From contig JAQFVV010006313.1 in assembly GCA_028023455.1 (NCBI GenBank), positions 1,496,992-1,560,991 on the forward strand: DNA of 64,000 nt, read 5' to 3'. Source of the stretch: Epiperipatus broadwayi. Its lineage: Eukaryota; Onychophora; Udeonychophora; Euonychophora; Peripatidae. Within the stretch, counting starts at the first letter, position 1; each line of letters begins with the position of its first letter. Positions 52,290 to 61,990 of this stretch are shown piece by piece. The notes beneath the pieces are model-generated. The model worked only from the letters and a program-made list of their open reading frames with translations, was not told the origin of the DNA and searched no databases. A program made the translations under genes and the position numbers.

Positions 52290-52372
52290 TGAGCCCTGTA
52301 AGTTTTAGTGCAGTGATAGAGTGATCATACATTGGAGTGTGAGGTCCCTCAGATCAATTTCAGTGCTGACAT
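52290..52372 (+). mobile_element. Possible tRNA-derived SINE head
   Basis: TTAGTGCAGTGATAGAGTG resembles a tRNA D-arm/A box. Forty-odd bases on, CAGATCAATTTC resembles a B box. The remainder does not give a clean acceptor stem. Decayed SINE is the simplest reading. Confidence 0.4.
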
Positions 52373-52549
52373 TTCCACCTCTCATAAAGTCTAAAGCCAT
52401 TGAAATAAAGTCATTTTATTACTTAATTTACTTGTAACACAGAAACTTTAAGATTAATTTCTATAATATTATCCTATGGTTAATATAAATTTTGAGGAAT
52501 TTCTTTAATTATTTATAATTATTTATTAAGTTCACAGGAAATATATGTA

Positions 52550-52722
52550 AATACTTTAGAGACAGGCTTTAACCTACATCATATGAGCATTGAATGTTTA
52601 TAAAAGTCACTATCTTGTGTTGAGGTTTGAGTGGCCCCCTATCAGTAAATAAAGATATTGTTTGACTATTATAAACATTCAAGGCACATATGATATAGGT
52701 TAAAGCCTGTCTCTAAAGTATT
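52550..52722. repeat. Foldback repeat, family F, hairpin copy
   Basis: Left block 52550-52602 (tactttagagacaggcttta...) and right block 52671-52722 are reverse complements with few changes, enclosing about 70 bases. No coding frame. Confidence 0.8.
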
Positions 52723-52899
52723 TAATACACTTCCTGGGTGCTTAATAAATAATTACAACTTTACAGTAGTTGATATATTTCCAGTATTAACTCGTAAATC
52801 ACAAGATTTAGCAAAGGTTAATTTGTAAAAGAAATAGTGGATTTAAACAGTGAATAAAATAACAGCTTCACACTCCCAAATCAAGATGATTCAGATTGG

Positions 52900-53073
52900 C
52901 CTATATAAGTAGAAAGTTAGGTTAAAGATAAAATGACAACTCTTATCTTTATAAAAGTTGCTATCTTGTGTCGAGGTTTGCAAGTTGCCTGCATCTGCAA
53001 ATAAAGATATTGTTTGACTATTATAAACATTCAAGGCACATATCATATAGGTTAAAGCCTGTCTCTAAAGTAT
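52900..53073 (+). repeat. Family F repeat, second copy
   Basis: A direct repeat of 52600-52722 offset by about 350 bases, with an added internal inverted pair (gataaaatgacaactcttatc). The left hairpin arm is replaced, so it is a rearranged copy. Confidence 0.7.
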
Positions 53074-53449
53074 TTAACTATTTATGTTTTTTTCACTTTA
53101 CCAGCAAGAATGCTTTGAAAAGTAAAATGCTCAATGGAATACTAGAAAAAAATTATATTTATAATCCCAATATTTTTAATGTAGCTATGATTAACATTAA
53201 TTAAAGTGTTATCTCTCTATCAAAAAACAAACTTTTATTATTGGAAATGGTTCAGAATGTTTTAAATTTGATGAATAATATTTTAATGAAGCAATGTACG
53301 ATGGAACTAAAGCAAAGTAAACACATTAATTTTTATATATAGCAATACGCCCAGAAGTTTTGAGAATATAATTTTAAAAACACCTATTTTTTTAATAATA
53401 GATAGTCTACCTCTCAGTTGTTTAATACATTGCACAGGCTTAAACCTGC

Positions 53450-53640
53450 ATTTATATATGTAATATAGGCATGATTCGAACTGACTTTCACACGAGCCAC
53501 TACTCTCAGTGCCATCTCATATTGCTGATCTACCTGATCACCCACATGTTGAAAAGATAAATAATCACCAATATATGTATTTCATGCTAAACCAGTAATC
53601 ATCAGTTGGTCTAGATTACTATCCTCACACATGCTACACA
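53450..53640 (-). mobile_element. Hammerhead plus Pol III-like box repeat, family A
   Basis: Minus-strand match to 23880-24085 over its full length: hammerhead (53609-53568), about 100 bases, tRNA-like block gatggcactgagag...gtggctcgtgtgaaag, B-box-like AGTTCGAATC, tail ggtttaagcctgtgcaatg. This copy is better preserved and shows the order ribozyme then Pol III-like box. Confidence 0.75.
53568..53609 (-). ncRNA. Type I hammerhead ribozyme, family A
   Basis: On the minus strand: CCAA, CTGATGA (53605-53599), helix II with one mismatch around GGTTT, GAAA (53583-53580), helix III ATA-CA-TAT followed by A (position 17), TTGG. The core is intact; the cleavage dinucleotide is T-A. Confidence 0.8.
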
Positions 53641-55624
53641 AAAATAGTTAAAACCAATTTACTTTTATGATTTATTAACTTGAAGCCAAAATTCTGCTTA
53701 TGTAACATCAGTTAAATAATAATATACAATTAAAACTAATGTTTTATACCAGTGGTGAAATTAAAAGGTTAAAATATTTTTGGGTTGACTCTCAGTCAGT
53801 ATAAATAAAAATAATACATAGTTTGATCAATTTATTACATATTCAATCTGCCATTTAGATGCATGATTTTCAACAACTTCTAAACATCAAACCATGAGTT
53901 GTTTTTGTTATGTTTTATTGACAAGAAAATCAATCTATCCATTTTGTAATAAACTATTATTAGAAAAACAACTATTGCTATACAATTAAGAAATTATTTA
54001 TTGAAATAACATATATAGTAATGTTATTGAAATATAGGTATGTAGGTTTATCTGAATATCAAAATTCTACTTATAAAAAAGTTTAGAAATTTGTTGAATG
54101 TATTATTTCATAAGATCTTTCATTTAACTGGAATACTTGTTAGTAAAAATATAATCACATTACTTATCATACATTAAATATATATTTCATATTAATTGTG
54201 ATTTTTATATTTATCACAGTAGCAGTGCATCATAACATCCAGTCACTAACTTATTTTTCTTTTAAGTAGTTTCCAAAACAAATGTTTTCCTAATAAAATC
54301 TTACTTCATTTTCACTTTTATGCTTACTTTCATTACTTGTTATTTAATATATTTTAGTCAAATAGTTTTTGTTTATTTTTTAACACAGTTCCAGATGCAT
54401 TTATTTTATAAACATATCAATCTTAAAAACATTACATATTTATGTAATAATAAATCCTATATATGATATAGAATGAAATATATTTATCTAACAGCAAAAT
54501 AATATATGAAAATAGCTGTAATATAATCATATAATCATAACATATAAAAGCTTTTTCAGCAATTTTTAAAACTTTGCCCTTTTCAATATGTCTTGGTTAA
54601 CTATAAAAATAACCTATATTGCATACATAGTGACATCTACAGGCTCTATATAAAATTAACACAAGCCTACAATTTATGTTTTAATATCTTTATAATAACA
54701 CATATTATATAATCCTCCATTCATTTTTCATTATCCAATTATTAGTTAAATTAATTGACCTTTTATAAATGTTCATAAAATTATTTCTGTTATAATTAAT
54801 GTAATTAGTTTTATATATCTTCCTTCTATTAATTTCGTTAATATAATTTAATGGACTTATATTCTTAACACAATCTATTCTATGTCCATATAATCAATAA
54901 ATTTTACTAACACTAGCACAGTGTTTAGATTGATGCAATTGGGAAGGGATGACTATCTTTTATATAATTACCATTTTTTGTAATTCTAAAAAAAAAAAAA
55001 AAAATCAAATTTCCACACAACTGTCATAACGACGTCAAATATGAGTAAATCCAAATCATATGATAAAGTCTTTGAAAACATAAGCATGGCCCATATTATC
55101 ATACATAAACACAATTATAAAGGCAAATCATTCTTATCTTTTCAAAGTACTTGAATTGTGATTTGGATTTAGAGTTTACTTGTATTTAACATTTCTAATT
55201 GAATATTGTAATACAGCTCAGGTATGGGTGTTTGATTACCTTCTTAGAATTATCATTTATTGCTAAAAATTATATTAAGTATTATGTACTGATATCCACT
55301 GCAGACAAAGAAAGACACTGCTATGAAGCATTATTTATACATCTATGCTATTTTTTAATTATATTTTACACTTATTTGTTTATCAATCAGTTATTTAATA
55401 AATGTTTTCCACTTATCTATCTATCTATCTATTTGTCTGTCTTGTCTGCCTATAAAACTATCCATTTATGCATCTAACTTTCATTCATTTATCACTTTTA
55501 TCCCTTTATCTATCTATCTATTTACTTATATATATATATGTCTGTTTATTTGTCAAATAGAACGATTGTGCGTTAGTGCGAGAGATTTTTATTTTGATTA
55601 GCGATAGAAATTTTATATAACAAA
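53641..55624. other. AT-rich DNA with a possible lone foldback arm
   Basis: 54545-54760 weakly resembles one arm of the 25-kb foldback (shared catagtgacatcta and tccattcatttttcattatcc-type words). A run of A lies near 54990. Interrupted ATCT repeats occur at 55410-55450 and 55505-55540. Nothing else seen. Confidence 0.4.
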
Positions 55625-55813
55625 ATGTTTTCATTAACAGAAGATATATTTGTTTGTTTTCACAGTTTATTATTGCTTAATATTGTACGTGTGAAAAGTT
55701 ATGAAACTAAATTTTCTATTTTTGTCTGTAACTTTTATAAATATCCGCTTATCGATGGATGTGATGCAAACGAGTTTACTTTGGATTTGAAGACTATCGT
55801 TAACAAAATACAG
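55625..55813 (+). CDS. Candidate host 5' coding exon of unknown gene (with hydrophobic leader)
   Basis: An ATG at 55625 opens a frame beginning MFSLTEDIFVCFHSLLLLNIV, a plausible signal peptide or signal anchor, then a mixed-composition sequence with DGCDANEFTLDLKTIVNK. Codon 63 ends in CAG followed by GTGGGA at 55814, a good splice-donor match at codon phase 0. The frame remains open to 55909, but the residues beyond the GT look non-coding (repeated F and T). Amino-acid composition is more protein-like than other short frames here, and the bases upstream include CG dinucleotides, unlike the AT-rich background. No downstream exon is identifiable and I recognise no family. This is the only candidate for host coding sequence; a chance frame is possible. 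Confidence 0.3.
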
Positions 55814-56397
55814 GTGGGAATATTCTCTGGCTTATTAGAATTAGACGATTTTGCCTACAGATTTTTCTTTACTTTAACCTATTTTTTTCGCATTGTGAGA
55901 GAAAAATAATATCCATATAAATTATTCTTACTTTAACATTTGTTTGTATTTTATGATTTAAAATATAATAAAAAAAAACAATGAAAGTATTATAAAATTG
56001 TTTTTGAAAAAAATAATAGCCAAAACAATATTTAAAAAGAAAGGGGAGGGAGTTGATATTTTTATTTTTTTAAGGTAAGAAATTGTGTTTTATTCTGACA
56101 TATAGTTAACTTAGTATTGCGAAGTAAGTTTTATGGTAATAATATATATAATGTGAAAACTATAAAACTAATAAAGTAAACTAACTATTTATTTGAACGT
56201 TATTGAACTTTTTGAAGTGAGAATAAATATAAAAAGACCTTTCAAGGCCTGCACGAATATAAGAATTTCGAAATTAAATAAAAGCTGTCTTATAGAAGAA
56301 CAACACAGGTTGATTATATATAATACAGAATAATAAGATTAGTTATTTCAACGACCGCACAAATGATTATAACTTCACTTTAAAATCAAAATGTCAA
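55814..56397. other. AT-rich; would be intron if the 55625 exon is real
   Basis: No features recognised before the SINE at 56398. Confidence 0.4.
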
Positions 56398-56490
56398 GCA
56401 TTGGTGGTCGAGAGATCAGCGACGGCTGCTTTACAAGCGGTTGTCCCGGATTAGCGGGATCTCTTCCCGGCTGATGCTATGACACATGAG
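56398..56490 (+). mobile_element. tRNA-derived SINE head (copy 3)
   Basis: Matches 1598-1690: GCATTGGTGGTCGAGAGATC with the A box, anticodon loop TTTACAA (TAC), T arm with GGGATCTCTTCCC, acceptor end CTGATGC, shared tail tatgacacatg. The B box is damaged (GGATCTCTTCC), so this copy should not be transcribed from its own promoter. Confidence 0.65.
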
Positions 56491-57955
56491 AAAAAATAAT
56501 AAATGTTTTATTTTTTTGAGAAATCAATTGGAAGGCGTTTTTAAATAGACATATAATGCATTTTTAATAGGCCAACTTAAAATATATTATGGAATGAGAA
56601 TTGCAACATTTAATGCTAAAATTAAAAATATTTTGAAAAATAATATTGCCTCAGTTTAGTTATATATGCATAATGTGTGATATAGAATATATAATATAGA
56701 ATTAACTGGAAAAAAAAAAACATTATGGGTTGTTTGAGCATTCATTGATAATTTTTCAAATTAAAATATATTTAGCTAATGAAATGTATTAATTAATAAA
56801 GGTAACAAATTTAATAGAAAAAATAATTTATTTTATGTAATATGAATTAAAGTAAATAATAAAGAGACACAAATTATTGATAAGAACAACATTATTAGTT
56901 GACATTCATACTTTTGAGAAGTGCTTCAATAAATTTTAGCTGAAGCTTAATTTAAATCATTTTAATTTGAGTATAAAAGATATCTTTATGAAACTCTTAT
57001 CTATCGAAAAAAAAAACAATTTACAAATAATTTTTGATAATCAGGAAATATCAGCGAATGAATGTAAATGAAAATGTAAGTTTTAAGTAGTAAATTTTTG
57101 TAGTGGTATATAAAAAACAAACAATTATTACTTTAAATGTATACATATTGTCAAAATTGTGAGATTAAAAAAATGAAGTAATGATATGAAAAATATAAAA
57201 TGACATTTATTATAAAAAAGAATAATCTAAAAGAAAGTAGAAAATTTTATAATCTAGTGTGTGGTAAGAAATTATAAGTAAAAGAAGAACTCCGAAAATT
57301 ATGAAATCTATTAAAATGCACATTTTAAAACAAATAGAAATAAATATAGTAATCAAACTTCTGAGAATAAATAAGATAGACAAAAATCTATTAATATCAT
57401 GATTATAACAGATGACTAAGAAATTGGATTTGTAACATTTACCTTTTGAAAGGGTGAAAAAGGTGTTGTTGAAAATAGAATATTTTTTTATATTTTAATT
57501 TAATATTTATTAATATATCATATTTTTTAGATTTTTTTACATTATCTCTTAATATTATTAGTTCTTACTATTCTGTTAGTTAAGGGGTTTTCTTTAAAGC
57601 TTTAAGTGACAAATGGTATTTTTATGTACAGATACATATGCACATACATATTTATATACAGATGTATATTCATAATTTGATATTAATAACTATTGAACAA
57701 ATTGTGCAGACATGTATAAAAGACAGTGAACTAAGATGTGATATGTTGGACTATTTCCATCATCTATCAATGAATGTTGAGTGCATAGAAAACTTTAAAC
57801 TTTATTTAAACTTTCCAAATGCAAACAACTTGTTAGTAATACACACAAATAGATAACATAGGTTAGTAATTACATAATGTTTTGAATAGTAGTAGTCTCC
57901 ACTCTGCTTCATGTGTTGCTGACTTATATGCACAGTGACAATATTTGCTTAGAAG
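56491..57955. other. Unassigned AT-rich DNA
   Basis: Only short open frames without recognised motifs. Confidence 0.5.
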
Positions 57956-58035
57956 ATGAACTCACACCTTTAGATTCTTGAATATTGAATTTAAGGCAAA
58001 CACTCTACCAATTGAGCTATTCTGTCAAAGGCAAC
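57956..58035 (-). mobile_element. tRNA-like fragment (SINE or tRNA pseudogene)
   Basis: The minus strand contains TAGCTCAATTGGTAGAGTG, an almost perfect tRNA A-box/D-arm, then TTTGCCTTAAA. The B-box position reads TGAGTTCATCTTC, two changes from consensus. The spacing between boxes is longer than in a class I tRNA. A functional tRNA is unlikely. Confidence 0.5.
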
Positions 58036-58117
58036 ATATAGTAGAAATTTGATATATTTATATATGGGGGTTAGTTTAAATCCTCCTGAGACCTTGTATT
58101 TTTTATGAACAAGCTAA

Positions 58118-59010
58118 TTAGTTTATTATTATTATTGTTTAATATTTTTCCTAAGAGCAAGATTAATTAGAGGCTTCCATACATTGTGTCTTGCCAAACT
58201 GGGTTGACTTATAGGATTATTTAATATTGACATATGAGTAGCTTCCTTGAATTCTTTTCTATGTATTTTTTCCTTTTTATCAAATATCTTTGGATTTTTC
58301 CAATTAAACATATGGTTATTAGTACATATGTGATATGATATGGTAGACACATTTATTTTTTCTTTAACTATTAGTTTATGTTCTTTCAATCGCTGTTCAG
58401 AGGGTGACAGCTATCACCAATGTACTTCATTCCACATTTACATGGCATTTCATAGATGCAATTTTTGTTCTTCAGAATTTTCAGTTTAGGCTTAGTAGAA
58501 GTAAGAATTCCTCGAAGCATGATATGGTTTTTGAAATCTGTTGTAATGTATATTGTCTGCAGATTTTCTTTCATTTGTCTACCATTCTTGGTATGTATGA
58601 ACACACTCCCATACTAATAATTGTTTTCTCTATTGGCATCTCTTTGTGTTGTCTATTGATAATTTTCTTGATGACCACTGATGAATTACCATTTTTCATA
58701 AGCATTTGTTTTATGTGAATCTTTTTTTTCAAATCACTGGTTTCTGAACAAACCTCCTTTGCTCTATTCCATAGTGATAGTACAATTCCATGTTTAGTGA
58801 TTCTTGTATGATTGGATGTATATGTCAAGTACTTGCCAGTGTGTGTTGGTTTTCTATACATTGTTGCTTTTACTTTGTCCTGAAGGAATATTGTCATAAG
58901 AACATCCAAGAATGCCAATTTTTGTTTTTGTTCATGTATCCAGAATGTTTGTAATTATACCTCACCAGATTGTCATATCCCATGATGCTTGGTGCAAATT
59001 CTCCTGAATT
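58118..59010 (-). pseudogene. Penelope-like element: RT C-terminus and GIY-YIG endonuclease
   Basis: Reading leftward: 58918-58571 begins AFLDVLMT and contains YRKPTHTGKYL and NHTRITKHGIVLSLWNRAKEVCS, the thumb/connector of PLE reverse transcriptases. A frameshift leads to 58604-58386, with IYEMPCKCGMKYIGDSCHPL, both halves of the GIY-YIG nuclease. A further shift gives 58389-58132, with EHKL, NVSTISYHICTNNHMFNW and ISQPSLARHNVWKPLI, the standard C-terminal block. The catalytic -DD- region is lost to 5' truncation near 59010. This element differs in sequence from the 31.5-kb PLE and belongs to a different PLE lineage. Confidence 0.85.
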
Positions 59011-59039
59011 CTTCATTTTTTTTTTATGAGTGAGGCAAA

Positions 59040-59172
59040 TTAGTTTTTTTAATGTTATTATTATTATTGTTTAATATTTTTTTCCTAAAAGCAAGATTAA
59101 TTAGAGGTCTTCATACATTGTATATTGCTACACTGGATTGACTTATTTGATTATTTACCATTGTCATATGAA
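59040..59172 (-). pseudogene. 3' end of a second PLE copy, in tandem with the first
   Basis: 59040-59172 matches 58118-58240 (PLE C-terminal coding and 3' flank), in the same orientation. On the minus strand it therefore lies directly upstream of the truncated PLE at 58118-59010, a head-to-tail arrangement with an offset of about 922 bases. Partial tandems of this kind are characteristic of PLEs. Confidence 0.7.
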
Positions 59173-59174
59173 CA

Positions 59175-59845
59175 GTGCTGCAAGAAGTATTTTGTGGATT
59201 AAAATGGGAAGCTAAAGGAGTGAAAGTAAATGGAGATTATTTAAGTCATTTAGATTTTGTAGGTTATGTAGTTGTTTTTGCAAGTAATGCTTTAGAGCTG
59301 CAGGAAATATTGCAGGAGTTAGCAGATGAAAGTAGAAAAATAGGACTAAAGGTAAATGTTAAAAAGACTAAATTAATGTTCAATGGATATTCTCAAAATA
59401 TTAAAATAAAGATTGATTATGATGAGTTAGGAGAAGATAACAGTTACAAATACCTTGGTAAGATTATTAATACAGATGGAAACTTAATGGATAAAATTAA
59501 TAATAGAATTAAACTTGGTTGGAGTGACTTTGGCAAAATAAATTGATACTAAAAGGAAATATGCTTATGTGCTTGAAAAAAAAAAGGTTTTTAATAAATG
59601 TGTCTTACCACTTTTTACTTATGGATGTGAGACTTGGACACTTAATAAAAGAGCAATACATATACTTCATACCACTGAAAAAAGTATGGAGAGATGCATG
59701 TTAAGATTTGAAATACAATTTGGATGTTAAATTAAGAGAATCTGATGATAAATATGATCATGGATTCAATGAATTAAGTGACCAAATAGATAATTCAAGG
59801 AAAATCCAAGGTTATGCTTAATGAATTAAATGCTAAAATTAAGAC
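59175..59845 (+). pseudogene. LINE reverse transcriptase fragment (RTE-like)
   Basis: The frame 59175-59543 (123 residues) reads VKVNGDYLSHLDFVGYVVVFAS, where FVGYVVVFA replaces the catalytic FADDIVLFA block, so the aspartates are lost. It continues with ESRKIGLKVNVKKTKLMFNG and DNSYKYLGKIINTDG, the polymerase palm/thumb of RTE-type LINEs. A frameshift follows, and 59600-59700 reads CVLPLFTYGCETWTLNK and MERCML, the expected next block. The ends are undefined; the left end abuts the PLE fragment. Confidence 0.75.
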
Positions 59846-60054
59846 ATGTAAATGTTCTTCCACATCCACATGGTATTTCATAGATTTAAACCACTAAACA
59901 TCACATGATCACTATCTCATAAGCTATTGAGCTTGGATTGAAAATATTAATAGTGTTTTCAATTTCATTCTCATAGTTTTGTAGTTAAATAGAGTTAAAA
60001 GGTGGGTGCTGGAGGGTTGCATTAGATCCTAAGATCTAGGTGCAGTGCTCTCAG

Positions 60055-60113
60055 ATCCAAGGCTCCTCACTGATGAAGGCCACAAGCCAGAAACTAGTCT
60101 GGGGATATTGGAT
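60055..60113 (+). ncRNA. Type I hammerhead ribozyme, family D, copy 1 of tandem
   Basis: CTGATGA (60070-60076), helix II GGC/GCC with loop CACAA, GAAA (60090-60093), palindromic helix III ACTAGT, C at 60099. Helix I has CCTCA with TGGGG and, past an internal loop, ATCCAA (60055-60060) with TTGGAT (60108-60113). This extended helix I with internal loop is the form able to make tertiary contacts with loop II in natural hammerheads. Confidence 0.9.
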
Positions 60114-60509
60114 GAGTAGGCACTAGATAGGGATTTTATGCACAAGCCTTCTGGCATCCATTGATTGCTCTTGTTAGCACAAGATGGCACTACTATATGG
60201 AGAGTGTTGTTTTGATTTGAATTGTTTAATAACAATTATTGTGCTAGTATGAGATAGTGATCATGTGATGTTTAGTGGTTTAACACCAATCCTGCCTAAT
60301 AGGATAGTGGTGGCTATGGTTGTTAAAGAGCCAAAGACACCAAAATGTATGGGTACTGAATTGAGTTCAGACCCATATGACTATATAGCTATTGAGCTTG
60401 GATTGAAAATATTAATAGTGTTTTCAATTTCATTCTCATAGTTTTGTAGTTAAATGAGTTAAGGTGGGTGCTGGAGGGTTTTAGATCCTAAGATCAGGTG
60501 CAGGCTCAG

Positions 60510-60568
60510 ATCCAAGGCTCCTCACTGATGAAGGCCACAAGCCAGAAACTAGTCTGGGGATATTGGAT
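60510..60568 (+). ncRNA. Type I hammerhead ribozyme, family D, copy 2 of tandem
   Basis: Identical in core and helices to the copy at 60055: CTGATGA at 60525-60531, GAAA at 60545-60548, predicted cleavage after 60554, distal helix I ATCCAA/TTGGAT (60510-60515, 60563-60568). Cleavage here and at 60099 would release a 455-nt RNA. Confidence 0.9.
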
Positions 60569-60860
60569 GAGTAGGCACTAGATAGGGAATTTATGCACAA
60601 GCCTTCTGGCATCCATTGATTGCTCTTGTTAGCACAAGATGGCACTACTATATGGAGAGTGTTGTTTTGATTTGAATTGTTTAATAAGGTATTTCATAGA
60701 TGTAGTATTTTTTATTCAGCATTTCAAGTTTAGGCTTTGTAGATATTAGATTTTTTCATAGTGTGGTATTGCTCTGGAAAGCTGTCCTGGTGTTATACTG
60801 ATTGTAAATTTCCTTTAATTTATCTACTATTTTGGTATGGCTAGCCATAAAAACTACTCT

Positions 60861-61015
60861 GTATCCACCTAAAGTCTGGCTTCAGTATGCAGATGATACA
60901 TTGGTTATATGACTACATGGTGAAGCACTACTACAAACTTCCTGGAAACACATCAACACAGACTCTAACAACTGTCAAGTTGCATAATTCTGCAACTTTC
61001 AAATAAATTTAAGCA
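60861..61015 (+). pseudogene. PLE reverse transcriptase palm fragment
   Basis: The + strand reads KVWLQYADDTLVI (YADD at 60886-60897), a stop, then LHGEALLQTSWKHINTDSN, which follows the PLE pattern W-RYADDTFVI-HG-L--FL-HIN. It is oriented opposite to the adjoining PLE fragment, so it comes from another insertion or an inversion. It stops before the FLDV block. Confidence 0.75.

Positions 61016-61990
<975 letters not shown>

Larger units (their letters stand above)
59886..60687 (+). mobile_element. Family D hammerhead tandem element inserted in the PLE with 14-base target duplication
   Basis: The 14 bases ggtatttcatagat occur at both flanks (59872-59885 and 60688-60701), and removing one copy plus the insert restores homology to the 58-kb PLE. 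The insert starts with about 35 bases of inverted family D sequence, then monomers in direct order from gctattgagc at 59923 and again at 60388 (period 465, 455 when measured between ribozymes because of small deletions). Both monomers carry intact hammerheads. No reading frame is present, so mobility must have been supplied in trans. Confidence 0.9.
59846..60860 (-). pseudogene. Third PLE fragment, split by a hammerhead element
   Basis: Bases 60860-60688 (minus) encode MASHTKIVDKLKEIYNQYNT and, after a short gap, TKPKLEMLNKKYYIYEIP, paralleling MFIHTKNGRQ...IYEMPC in the 58-kb PLE. The reading then resumes at 59885-59848 with CGCGRT, the next residues of the GIY-YIG domain. Between the two halves lies the 802-base family D element. 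The PLE was thus coding-like at the junction when it was interrupted. Confidence 0.8.
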
